NCBI GenBank assembly: GCA_903953985.1
Contig: CAJBLW010000351.1
Coordinates: forward strand, 1-11,267
Direction of reading: 5' to 3'
Source: an uncultured Burkholderiales bacterium
Lineage (GTDB): Bacteria; Pseudomonadota; Gammaproteobacteria; Burkholderiales; Burkholderiaceae_C
DNA: 11,267 nucleotides
Positions 1 to 6,735 of this stretch are shown piece after piece (within the stretch, counting starts at the first letter, position 1; each line of letters opens with the position of its first letter). Position numbers and translations under genes: made by a program. Below the pieces are notes generated by a model that was not told the origin of the DNA, searched no databases, and saw nothing but the letters and a program-made list of their open reading frames with translations.

Positions 1-305
1 CTTTGCTGGCCTTGCCCTACAACCTGGAAATCAACGACTCGATCGTCTACGCCATCGAAAAACACACCAGCGATGAGATGTACGAGCGCCTGGCGCGCAC
101 ACTGGCCTTGTTTGAGCGCGAAGCGACCTCGCACCCGCGCGTGCTGGCCATTGGCCTGCACCCGCACCTGATCGGTGTGCCGCACCGCTTTGCCAGCTTC
201 GAGCGCATGCTGGACCTGCTGATGAAGTCACCCCAGGTGTGTTTCATGACCGGCGGGCAGATTGCCGACTGGTACACCGCACAGGTGCCCGCTCCCAACG
301 CCTGA
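1..305 (+). CDS. Polysaccharide deacetylase family protein, PuuE/allantoinase-like (3' end only)
   Basis: The open frame runs in from before the window, and only the last 100 or so residues are present, ending at TGA 303-305. The visible part begins with LPYNLEINDS, close to the 'PY...E.ND' stretch found late in the catalytic barrel of PuuE-type polysaccharide deacetylases. It then has GLHPHLIGVPHRF, matching the HPHxxGxPxR motif that carries a conserved histidine in this group. It ends with a helix and a short segment (FMTGGQIADWY) that resembles the usual 'tGgeIadWy' end of the family. Members are metal-dependent hydrolases of the NodB fold; characterised relatives act on allantoin or related ureides and on N-acyl groups. 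The substrate here is unknown. The gene points the same way as the SDR that follows 83 bp later. The TTG at position 3 is not a real start. The family call is good; the precise activity is open. Confidence 0.8.
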   Translation, partial: LLALPYNLEINDSIVYAIEKHTSDEMYERLARTLALFEREATSHPRVLAIGLHPHLIGVPHRFASFERMLDLLMKSPQVCFMTGGQIADWYTAQVPAPNA

Positions 306-348
306 TTGGGATGCGCAAACCCCAGGCGCTGTCTTGATTTTGAAACCC

Positions 349-370
349 GGGCAAGCCCATTGACTTGCCC
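349..370 (+). terminator. Inverted repeat between deacetylase and SDR genes, possible weak terminator
   Basis: A perfect 7-bp inverted repeat, GGGCAAG (349-355) and CTTGCCC (364-370), flanks an 8-nt loop. It lies 44 bp after the deacetylase stop and 18 bp before the SDR start codon. A short CCTTT follows instead of a real T-tract, so it is at best a weak terminator. It could also shape the leader of the SDR message. Function is inferred only from position. Confidence 0.3.
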
Positions 371-388
371 CCTTTGCAGGCCTTTTGC

Positions 389-1165
389 ATGAACCTCGAA
401 CTCGACCAAAAACAAGTCATCGTGACCGGTGGCTCCAAAGGCATCGGTCTGGCCATTGCGCTGAACTTTGCGCGTGAAGGTGCGAAGCCCGTGTTGGTTT
501 CGCGCCAGCGCAGCAACCTGGACGCTGCTCTGGCTGCCTTTGCCAACGAGGGCTTGCCAGCTCCTGACATTGCAGAGATCGATTTGTCACAGCCCGGCTC
601 GGACCGTGCATTGTTCAACTTGTTTCCGGCTGCAGACATCCTGGTCAACAACGCCGGCGCCATTCCCGGCGGCAGCCTCCACGACATCGCCGAAGACGCG
701 TGGCGCGGGGCTTGGGAACTCAAGCTGTTCAGCTACATCAACCTCACCCGGCTGTATCTGGGGGCCATGGAGTCACGCGGCAATGGCGTGATTTGCAACA
801 TCATCGGCATGGCCGGGGCGGCACCGCGCTACGAATACATTTGCGGCTCGGCGGCCAATGGGGCTTTGATCTCATTCACCCAGGGCATTGGCGCAGGCAG
901 CGTGCGCAAGGGCGTCCGCGTGTTCGGCATCAACCCCTCGCCCACGCGCAGCGACCGCATCGAAGGCGTGCTCAAGCAGCAAGCGGCCAGCAAGCTGGGC
1001 GATGCCTCACGCTGGCTGGAGATGACGCAAAAATTGCCCTTTGGCCGCTTGGCCGAACCCGACGAAATTGCACGCCTTGCGGTGCATTGCTCTTCGCCCA
1101 TTTGTGGCTACCTGAGCGGCACAGTCCTGCACGTCGACGGTGGCCAGCAATACGCTCCGAATTGA
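389..1165 (+). CDS. Atypical short-chain dehydrogenase/reductase (SDR) with degenerate catalytic site
   Basis: A 258-residue Rossmann-fold protein of the SDR superfamily. The nucleotide-binding motif TGGSKGIG is at residues 13-20, NNAG at 87-90, and the usual C-terminal 'YLSGTVLHVDGG' is present, so NAD(P) binding is probably intact. The catalytic tetrad is not: where classical SDRs have Ser and YxxxK, this protein has Gly140 and GSAAN (153-157), which places Gly at the Tyr position and Asn at the Lys position. Tyr148 and Tyr150 lie nearby but out of register. The stretches NNAGAIPGG, AWELK and YICGSA resemble a known SDR subgroup (PRK06125-like, from memory) with the same substitutions, so this is a lineage feature and not decay. 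The ATG at 389 was preferred to an upstream TTG (365) because it has GCAGG 8 nt upstream and gives the standard N-terminus. It is the first gene of a set with the enoyl-CoA hydratase (22 bp downstream). The substrate is unknown. Confidence 0.9.
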   Translation: MNLELDQKQVIVTGGSKGIGLAIALNFAREGAKPVLVSRQRSNLDAALAAFANEGLPAPDIAEIDLSQPGSDRALFNLFPAADILVNNAGAIPGGSLHDIAEDAWRGAWELKLFSYINLTRLYLGAMESRGNGVICNIIGMAGAAPRYEYICGSAANGALISFTQGIGAGSVRKGVRVFGINPSPTRSDRIEGVLKQQAASKLGDASRWLEMTQKLPFGRLAEPDEIARLAVHCSSPICGYLSGTVLHVDGGQQYAPN

Positions 1166-1187
1166 CCCTTGTTTGGTGTCAATCCCC

Positions 1188-1988
1188 ATGGAACCGCTGC
1201 AAGCCCCAGAAACACTGCTGTTGGAAACCCACGCCGATGGCGTCCTGCAAGTCACCTTGAACCGCCCCGATGTGGGCAACGCCATCAACACGCGCATGGG
1301 GCAGGAACTGCTGGACCTGTGGATGCGCCTGACCGACGATGCGCAGGGCGTGCGCTGTGTGGTGTTGACCGGCGCAGGTTCGAAAATTTTCTGCGCAGGG
1401 GGTGACCTGAAAGAACGCAACGGCATGACCCGCGCGCAGTGGATGCACCAGCATGAGATTTTTGAACGCGTGTCCTGGGCCTTGGTCGATTTGCCGCTGC
1501 CCGTGGTCGCGGCCGTCAACGGTCATGCTTATGGCGGTGGTCTGGAGTTGGCATTGTGCTGCGACTTCATCTACGCCAGCAGCAGCGCGCGCTTTGCCTT
1601 GCCTGAGGCCACCTTGGGCATCATGCCCGGCATGGGCGGCACACAAAACCTGCCCCGCGCCATCGGCGAGCGCCGCGCCAAGGAACTCATCATGACGGGG
1701 CAAGCCTTCACCGCCCAGCAGGCGCTGGACTGGGGCTTGCTCAATCAAGCCATCGAACCTGACCAGTTGTTGAGCCAAACGCTGCGCACAGCCCAAACCC
1801 TGGCACGCAATGCGCCGCTGTCGGTGCGACAAGTCAAAAAGTCCATCCGCTACGGCGGCCAAATGGAATTGCGCACGGCTTTCCGGTTTGAGATCGAGGC
1901 CTACAACCAGTTGGTGGACACCGCAGATCGGCGGGAGGGCGTGCTCGCCTTCAATGAGAAAAGGCCCCCTCAATTCAAGGGGCTGTGA
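1188..1988 (+). CDS. Enoyl-CoA hydratase/isomerase family protein (crotonase fold)
   Basis: A 266-residue crotonase-superfamily protein, a normal length for a stand-alone enoyl-CoA hydratase. The first oxyanion-hole region is FCAGGDLKE (68-76). The second is NGHAYGGGLELALCCD (111-126), with Glu120 at the position of the first catalytic glutamate. Glu140 in FALPEATLGIMPGMGGTQ (137-154) matches the second. With both glutamates present, reversible addition of water to a 2-enoyl-CoA is the expected reaction, and lyase or isomerase variants are less likely. The acyl group is not predictable; hydratases for branched-chain or methylglutaconyl-type substrates look similar. The ATG at 1188 is chosen over in-frame GTG codons at 1140 and 1176 because 1140 overlaps the SDR and the MEPLQAPETLLLE start fits the family, though no strong ribosome-binding site is seen. 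Its stop overlaps the start of the next gene, so the two are probably translated together. Confidence 0.93.
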   Translation: MEPLQAPETLLLETHADGVLQVTLNRPDVGNAINTRMGQELLDLWMRLTDDAQGVRCVVLTGAGSKIFCAGGDLKERNGMTRAQWMHQHEIFERVSWALVDLPLPVVAAVNGHAYGGGLELALCCDFIYASSSARFALPEATLGIMPGMGGTQNLPRAIGERRAKELIMTGQAFTAQQALDWGLLNQAIEPDQLLSQTLRTAQTLARNAPLSVRQVKKSIRYGGQMELRTAFRFEIEAYNQLVDTADRREGVLAFNEKRPPQFKGL

Positions 1989-3409
1989 TGACCCTCGCCG
2001 CGGCAACGCCCTGGAGTGAATGGCTGGTGGAGGCTTTACGCCGACCCATCGGCCTGCATGACCGACAACGTGCCGCACTGCAGCTGATCGACTGGATGGG
2101 TTGCGCGCATTTGGGGCAAACAACCGAGCTGGGTGCAGTTCTGCGGCGATGGGCAGCCCAGCAGGCTCACGGTCCCATTTGGGTCTGTGGGCACAGCGGC
2201 TTGCAGGCGGCAGAAGCTGCCCGTTGGAACGGCAGCTTGGGCAGTTGCCATGAAATGGACGATGTGCACCGCGAAGCCGTGGTGCATGCAGGTGACACGG
2301 TCATTCCGGCAGCGCTGGCCATGGCCCAACGCGAAAACGCCAGCGCCGAAGCTTTGCTCGATGCGCTGGTGGTGGGCTATGAAGCCGGCATCGTGCTCGG
2401 CCTGCTCAGCGGTCCAAACCATTACGCCCAGTGGTATAGCACCGCCACAACGGGGGTCTTTGCCAGTGCCATGGCCTGTGCCCGCTTGCTGAAGCTCGAC
2501 ACCACACAGACGCAACACGCTCTGGCCTTGGCGGGCATGCAGGCAGCGGGCGTCTGGCAATGCCGTCTGGAGCCCGGCCTGGCCAAGCAAATGGCCACAG
2601 GCCACAGTGCCCAAGCAGGCCTGGTGGCAGCAGACCTAGCGGCAGCAGGCATGACCGGGCCCTTGTCCATCCTGGAAGGCCCTTTGGGCTGGCTGAAGGC
2701 CACCGCGGGCGACCTGGACGCTGCCCGAGCGCAAGCACTGCTGCAATCTCCACCCGATCAGGCCTGGCGCGTGCACGAGGTCAGCTTCAAGCCCTGGCCT
2801 GCTTGCAGGCATGTGCACCCGGCTATCGAATGCGCCTTGAAGTTGCAAGCGCAAGGGATTGATCCCGGGCAGATCGAACACATGCGTCTGGAAACCTATG
2901 AAGTGGCGCTGTCGTTTGCCGACCAGCCTCGTCCACAAACGCCTTTGCAAGGCAAATTCAGTTTGCAACATGGCGTGGCCTGGGCCCTGTGCCATGGCGA
3001 TTTCGGGCTGGAGGCCACCGCGCCAGAGGCGCTGGAGGACCCGGTCTGCACCGCACTGCGCGAACGCATGTCGCTGGTGTGTGGGCCAGCACAGGAACAG
3101 GCGTACCCCAAAAGCTTTGGCGCTCAGTTGCACCTGCAAATGGCAAACGGTACGCAACACAGCAGTGAAGTCATCAACGTTTTAGGCGATCCGGAAAACC
3201 CCTTGAGCCCAGACCAGGTGCAGGCCAAAGCCAAGCAACTGCTGGCAGCCAGTGGCTGGACTGACTCGATGGCCCAACAACTCATCGGTACGGTGCTGGC
3301 GCTGCCCCAGAATGATGCCATCGGGCGTTTATGGACCAGCCTGCAAACGTGGACTCAGTCCCAAAACGTGTCGAGGGCGCAAGCCAGCGACAGCAAACGT
3401 TCATCCTGA
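1988..3409 (+). CDS. MmgE/PrpD family protein
   Basis: A 473-residue protein of the MmgE/PrpD family, whose known members include 2-methylcitrate dehydratase and cis-aconitate decarboxylase. Visible hallmarks are HEMDDVHREAVVHAG (88-102), matching the DDxH...HxG active-site region; GYEAGIVLG (130-138); a lysine in GLAKQMATGHSAQAG (197-211); and KPWPACRHVHPAIE (268-281), the family's K-P-x-C-R-x-x-H-P signature. The all-helical N-terminal domain and the smaller C-terminal domain both seem complete. The ATG at 1988 overlaps the hydratase stop as TGATG, with AAGGGG at 1978-1983 as ribosome-binding site; a GTG at 1985 is the alternative. Prp genes for methylcitrate synthase and methylisocitrate lyase are absent here, so a methylcitrate role is unsupported; dehydration or decarboxylation of another di- or tricarboxylic acid is possible. 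Its last 55 bp are antisense to the end of the convergent amidase gene. Confidence 0.9.
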   Translation: MTLAAATPWSEWLVEALRRPIGLHDRQRAALQLIDWMGCAHLGQTTELGAVLRRWAAQQAHGPIWVCGHSGLQAAEAARWNGSLGSCHEMDDVHREAVVHAGDTVIPAALAMAQRENASAEALLDALVVGYEAGIVLGLLSGPNHYAQWYSTATTGVFASAMACARLLKLDTTQTQHALALAGMQAAGVWQCRLEPGLAKQMATGHSAQAGLVAADLAAAGMTGPLSILEGPLGWLKATAGDLDAARAQALLQSPPDQAWRVHEVSFKPWPACRHVHPAIECALKLQAQGIDPGQIEHMRLETYEVALSFADQPRPQTPLQGKFSLQHGVAWALCHGDFGLEATAPEALEDPVCTALRERMSLVCGPAQEQAYPKSFGAQLHLQMANGTQHSSEVINVLGDPENPLSPDQVQAKAKQLLAASGWTDSMAQQLIGTVLALPQNDAIGRLWTSLQTWTQSQNVSRAQASDSKRSS

Positions 3410-4674
3410 CCCGGAGCGGCCAACAACTGGCATGACACCGGCAAGTCCGTTGTCGGACACGGAAAAGACAAAGCGGGCGCCCCCAGTATGTTGGCCAGGC
3501 ACGCCCAGTCGGCCTGGCTGGCAGGCGCGGCGTCAGCATGGGCAAAGCTGGTGTGCGGCGTGGTGGGCAAAAGCAACACATCGATGTCTGCAAACAGACG
3601 CGTGGCTTGCGCGCGCAAGCCATCGATGGCGGCCTGGCTGCCTTGACGCTTTTCAGGGCCAAGCCGGGCACCGTAATGCAACATTTTCTGCAAGCCGGCA
3701 CTCAAATCTGGCATCTCGAGCCCCAGCGCATCCTGCCAATACGCCGCCCCTTCCCACTCGCTCATGAGCAAGGCATGCAAGCGGTTGCGGGCGGGAGACC
3801 AGTCGGGTAAATCCACGGATCTGAGCAGTGCGCCTTGCGCTTGCAGGCGCTGTTGCGTGGCCTGCCAAGCCGCTTGCACGGCCGGGGCCATCTCCACCTC
3901 GCTCGTCTGAGGCAAGATACCTACGCGCAAACCGCGCCAAACGCTGGCCTGCGCAGCAGGCCCCAGGTTGATGCCCAAGAGGCAGGCCATCACTTGCGCC
4001 AAATCCTGTCCGCTGCGCGCCAAAGGACCTGCCACATCGAGCGTGGGACTCAGAGGCACGATGCCGTCCATGGGCAGGCGCGTGCGGGTGGGAATCATGC
4101 CCATCACCCCGCAGTAAGCGGCCGGAATACGGACCGAGCCCATGGTATCGGTGCCCATGGCGAGGGTGCACAGGTGGTCGGCCACCGCAGCGGAAGAGCC
4201 GCCGCTGGAGCCGCCCGGTGTGTAGCCCTCGCGCAAGGGGTTCATGCAACGGCCATAGACAGGGTTGTCGGTGGTAGCCCCCAGTGCGGCCTCGTGCATA
4301 TTGAGTTTGCCCAGTAAGACCATGCCCGCGGCACTGAGACGTTGGTAAATGGGCGCATCACGCGTAGGTATGCGCTGCGCAAAGGCCGCCGTCCCTGCCG
4401 TGCAGGGCATGCCAACGACATCGATGTTGTCTTTCAGGGCCATCACCACCCCATCCAGCGGCCCCAAAGGCTGGCCACTGGCCCATCGCTGCGCACTGGC
4501 ATGCGCCTGCTGCAGGGCCTGGTCACTGCACACATGCACAAAGGCGTGCAAAGCCGGGTTGCGCAGCGCGATGCGTGCCAAGTGCGCCCGGGTCACAGCA
4601 ACAGGGTCACACAGCCCCTGCGCATAGGCCTGCTGCAGGGCATCGGCATTCAAGAGGGTCAGGTCCTGATTCAT
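3355..4674 (-). CDS. Amidase signature family hydrolase
   Basis: A 439-residue amidase-signature enzyme that hydrolyses amide bonds with a Ser-cisSer-Lys triad. The lysine is Lys81 in ALKDNID, the serine pair is Ser156/Ser157 in GGSSGGSS (154-161), and the nucleophile is Ser180 in GTDTMGSVRIPAA (174-186). The oxyanion loop has Met178 where most members have Gly. The protein aligns with the GatA-like amidase fold, but a GatB/GatC partner is absent and glutamyl-tRNA amidotransferase is unlikely, so a catabolic amidase is the better reading. Substrate unknown. The ATG at 4674 is preferred; an in-frame TTG at 4680 directly follows the transporter's stop codon. No strong ribosome-binding site is visible, which suggests translation coupled to the transporter gene 6 bp upstream. 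The 3' end overlaps the MmgE/PrpD gene on the other strand by 55 bp. Confidence 0.92.
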   Translation of the reverse strand: MNQDLTLLNADALQQAYAQGLCDPVAVTRAHLARIALRNPALHAFVHVCSDQALQQAHASAQRWASGQPLGPLDGVVMALKDNIDVVGMPCTAGTAAFAQRIPTRDAPIYQRLSAAGMVLLGKLNMHEAALGATTDNPVYGRCMNPLREGYTPGGSSGGSSAAVADHLCTLAMGTDTMGSVRIPAAYCGVMGMIPTRTRLPMDGIVPLSPTLDVAGPLARSGQDLAQVMACLLGINLGPAAQASVWRGLRVGILPQTSEVEMAPAVQAAWQATQQRLQAQGALLRSVDLPDWSPARNRLHALLMSEWEGAAYWQDALGLEMPDLSAGLQKMLHYGARLGPEKRQGSQAAIDGLRAQATRLFADIDVLLLPTTPHTSFAHADAAPASQADWACLANILGAPALSFPCPTTDLPVSCQLLAAPGQDERLLSLACALDTFWD

Positions 4675-4680
4675 GTGCAA

Positions 4681-5595
4681 TCAAGCGTCAGATTGATGGG
4701 CAGGTGCCTTGGGGTTGCTTACAGGCCAAAGCACCGAAGCAATGGCCAGCACGATCAGCAAGATGGCCGCCCAATCCTGCCAATGCAGGGCTTCGTTGAG
4801 GAAGTAGGCCCCACTGAAAACACCCAGCACGGGTATGAACATCACACTCAGTGTGGACGCCAGCGGCGGCAAATTGCGCGCCAGCGACAACCAAGCCGCC
4901 TGGGCAAACACAAACACACCGAAGGCGTTGTACACAATCGAAGCCCAGGTGATGTCCGGAATCGGCCCCCAGTTTTTGCGCTCAAACACAAAGGCCAAAA
5001 AACTCATGAGCAATGTACTCATGCAAGTCATCCAGAACACGATGGCCAATGTCGGCACTTGGATTCGGGTGTGACGGATCTGCTGCGTGCCCAAGCCCCA
5101 AAAGGCCGCTGCCACCAGCCCCAGCACCACACCCAATGGTTTGCCCGAGATGGCACTCAATTCATGCCAAAGCAAGAGCACCACACCCAGTGCCGCACAG
5201 CCCACCCCTAGCCAAGCGCGCCAACGCATCGAGGCGCCGAACCAGAGAACGCCGATCAGGGCCGAGAAAATCGGCATGGTGTAGCCCAAAATAGCAGCGC
5301 GACCACTCGACAAATCCTGTACAGACAAGATGATCAATACATGCCAAACCAGCATGTTGGTGGCGGACAGAATGAACAGCTCTTGCCAGTCAGACATCGG
5401 GATTTTGAAGGCCACTTTTTTAAAGTACAGCACCAAGCCCAAAAAGGGCAAGCCCAGCCACATGCTCAAACTGCGAAATGACAAGGGGGGAAATTGACTG
5501 ACGCCCAGCTTGAGCATGGGCCAGTTGAAACCCCAGACCAAAGTCAAAATGATCAGCAAGGTGATTTGTTGTCGGCTGATGGTCATCAGACCCAT
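4681..5595 (-). CDS. EamA/DMT-superfamily transporter
   Basis: A very hydrophobic 304-residue inner-membrane protein with about ten predicted membrane helices in two EamA repeats (roughly residues 11-140 and 154-290). The first repeat contains YTMPIFSALIGVLWFG (105-120). The second contains the matching MFIPVLGVFSGAYFLNEAL (232-250), with the conserved proline and the glutamate late in the motif. This is the standard layout of the drug/metabolite transporter superfamily, mostly exporters of amino acids or other small metabolites; the cargo cannot be told. The C-terminal tail is short and hydrophilic. Two start codons are plausible, ATG at 5595 and ATG at 5586, neither with a clear Shine-Dalgarno site. 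The gene lies 141 bp after lpxC on the same strand and 6 bp before the amidase, so transporter and amidase probably form one transcript and may serve the same compound. Confidence 0.9.
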   Translation of the reverse strand: MGLMTISRQQITLLIILTLVWGFNWPMLKLGVSQFPPLSFRSLSMWLGLPFLGLVLYFKKVAFKIPMSDWQELFILSATNMLVWHVLIILSVQDLSSGRAAILGYTMPIFSALIGVLWFGASMRWRAWLGVGCAALGVVLLLWHELSAISGKPLGVVLGLVAAAFWGLGTQQIRHTRIQVPTLAIVFWMTCMSTLLMSFLAFVFERKNWGPIPDITWASIVYNAFGVFVFAQAAWLSLARNLPPLASTLSVMFIPVLGVFSGAYFLNEALHWQDWAAILLIVLAIASVLWPVSNPKAPAHQSDA

Positions 5596-5736
5596 GGTAG
5601 CTCAGGCCAAGACGGGGAGGTTGACCAGGCCGCGACACAGACGATGGCAACTGCGTATGGGCAGACCTGACTTCGGATTCAGCAGCGGCTTGGTGCAGCA
5701 CAGGGCACGGGCAAACGAGGCGCGCTGCGCCAGCTT
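5596..5736. other. lpxC-transporter intergenic region
   Basis: This 141-bp gap holds no convincing gene. A short GC-rich hairpin (GGCGC at 5719-5723, GCGCC at 5727-5731) begins six bases after the lpxC stop on the minus strand, but no T-tract follows, so termination is uncertain. I see no good promoter for the transporter gene. Confidence 0.4.
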
Positions 5737-6660
5737 TCACCAAGCCGGTTGCAATGAACCAAAGCCTTTGGGGGCCTGGCTGGCGTTGTCAAAAGTCACG
5801 ATCTCGAAGGCGTCCGGTTGGGCCAGCAGGGCGCGCAACAACTGGTTGTTCATGGCGTGGCCCGAGCGGAAGGCGCTGTAGGCGGCCAACAGGGGTTTGC
5901 CCACGATGTACAGGTCGCCCATGGCGTCCAGGATTTTGTGTTTGACGAACTCGTCGTCGTAGCGCAGCCCATCGGCATTGAGCACTTTGTAGTCGTCCAT
6001 GACGATGGCGTTGTCCAGCCCACCGCCCAGGGCCAAACCATTGGCGCGCATCATTTCCACGTCTTTGGTGAAACCAAAGGTGCGGGCGCGGGCAATGTCA
6101 CGCGAGTACACGCCCTCGGACATGTCAAACACCACCTGCTGGCCTGTTGAGTCAACTGCGGGGTGGCGGAAATCGATCTCAAAGCTGAGTTTGTAGCCGT
6201 GGTAAGGCTCCAATTTGGCCCACTTGATGTTGTTGCCCTCGCCTTGACTGACTTGCACGGTTTTGAGCACTCGCAAAAACCGCTTGGCCGCTTTTTGCTC
6301 GACGATGCCTGCACTTTGCAACAAAAACACAAACGACGATGCTGAGCCATCCAGAATGGGCACTTCTTCGGCGGTGATGTCCACATAAAGGTTGTCGATG
6401 CCCAGACCGGCGCAGGCCGACATGAGGTGCTCCACGGTGAAGACCTTGGCCTGACCGACCGAAATGGTCGAGGCCAGTCGGGTGTCGGTCACCGATTCGG
6501 CACGTACGGGAATGTCTACCGGCTCGGGCAGATCCACCCGGCGGAAAACGATGCCGGTGTCGGGCGCTGCAGGGCGCAGCGTCAATTCGACCCGCTGGCC
6601 GCTGTGCAAACCCACGCCAACGGCCCGGGTCAGGGTTTTGAGGGTGCGTTGAGCGAGCAT
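5737..6660 (-). CDS. lpxC: UDP-3-O-acyl-N-acetylglucosamine deacetylase LpxC
   Basis: This zinc enzyme removes the acetyl group from UDP-3-O-acyl-GlcNAc, the committed step of lipid A synthesis, in the cytoplasm. The 307-residue protein is full length. Zinc ligands are His78 (in VEHLMSA), His241 and Asp245 (in KHKILDAMGD); Glu77 is the catalytic base and His268 (SGHAMNNQ) the second acid/base residue. The N-terminus LAQRTLKTLTRAVGVGLHSG and the DGSASSF segment (104-110) are also typical. The start ATG at 6660 lacks a recognisable Shine-Dalgarno sequence; upstream are a T/A-rich stretch and a strong hairpin. The C-terminal tail (FGSLQPAW) does not look like the hydrophobic E. coli tail recognised by FtsH, so turnover may differ. 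It is the last recognisable dcw-cluster gene here; secA does not follow. Confidence 0.98.
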   Translation of the reverse strand: MLAQRTLKTLTRAVGVGLHSGQRVELTLRPAAPDTGIVFRRVDLPEPVDIPVRAESVTDTRLASTISVGQAKVFTVEHLMSACAGLGIDNLYVDITAEEVPILDGSASSFVFLLQSAGIVEQKAAKRFLRVLKTVQVSQGEGNNIKWAKLEPYHGYKLSFEIDFRHPAVDSTGQQVVFDMSEGVYSRDIARARTFGFTKDVEMMRANGLALGGGLDNAIVMDDYKVLNADGLRYDDEFVKHKILDAMGDLYIVGKPLLAAYSAFRSGHAMNNQLLRALLAQPDAFEIVTFDNASQAPKGFGSLQPAW

Positions 6661-6673
6661 GCAAGCATTTTAA

Positions 6674-6708
6674 AGGGAGCCAGACCGGCTGGTGTCGGTC
6701 TGGCCCTT
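6674..6708 (-). terminator. Hairpin between ftsZ and lpxC, terminator or attenuator
   Basis: CCAGACCG (6680-6687) and CGGTCTGG (6696-6703) form a perfect 8-bp stem with an 8-nt loop, and the stem can be extended past a single bulge to about 6674-6708. Read on the minus strand it lies between the ftsZ stop and the lpxC start and is followed by CCCTTTAAAAT, a short T-run. It could terminate part of the ftsZ message, or tune how much lpxC is made. Confidence 0.5.
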
Positions 6709-6735
6709 GTGCACATCGTACGCAAAGCGAATGGA

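Noticed and set aside
1179..2123. 314-codon minus-strand frame opposite the enoyl-CoA hydratase gene
   Set aside because: It is antisense to a gene with both catalytic glutamates and clear family motifs. The translation resembles no protein family I recognise.
4342..5211. 289-codon plus-strand frame opposite the amidase and transporter genes
   Set aside because: It spans the boundary of two real minus-strand genes and its translation is a His/Gln/Arg-rich shadow with no domain.
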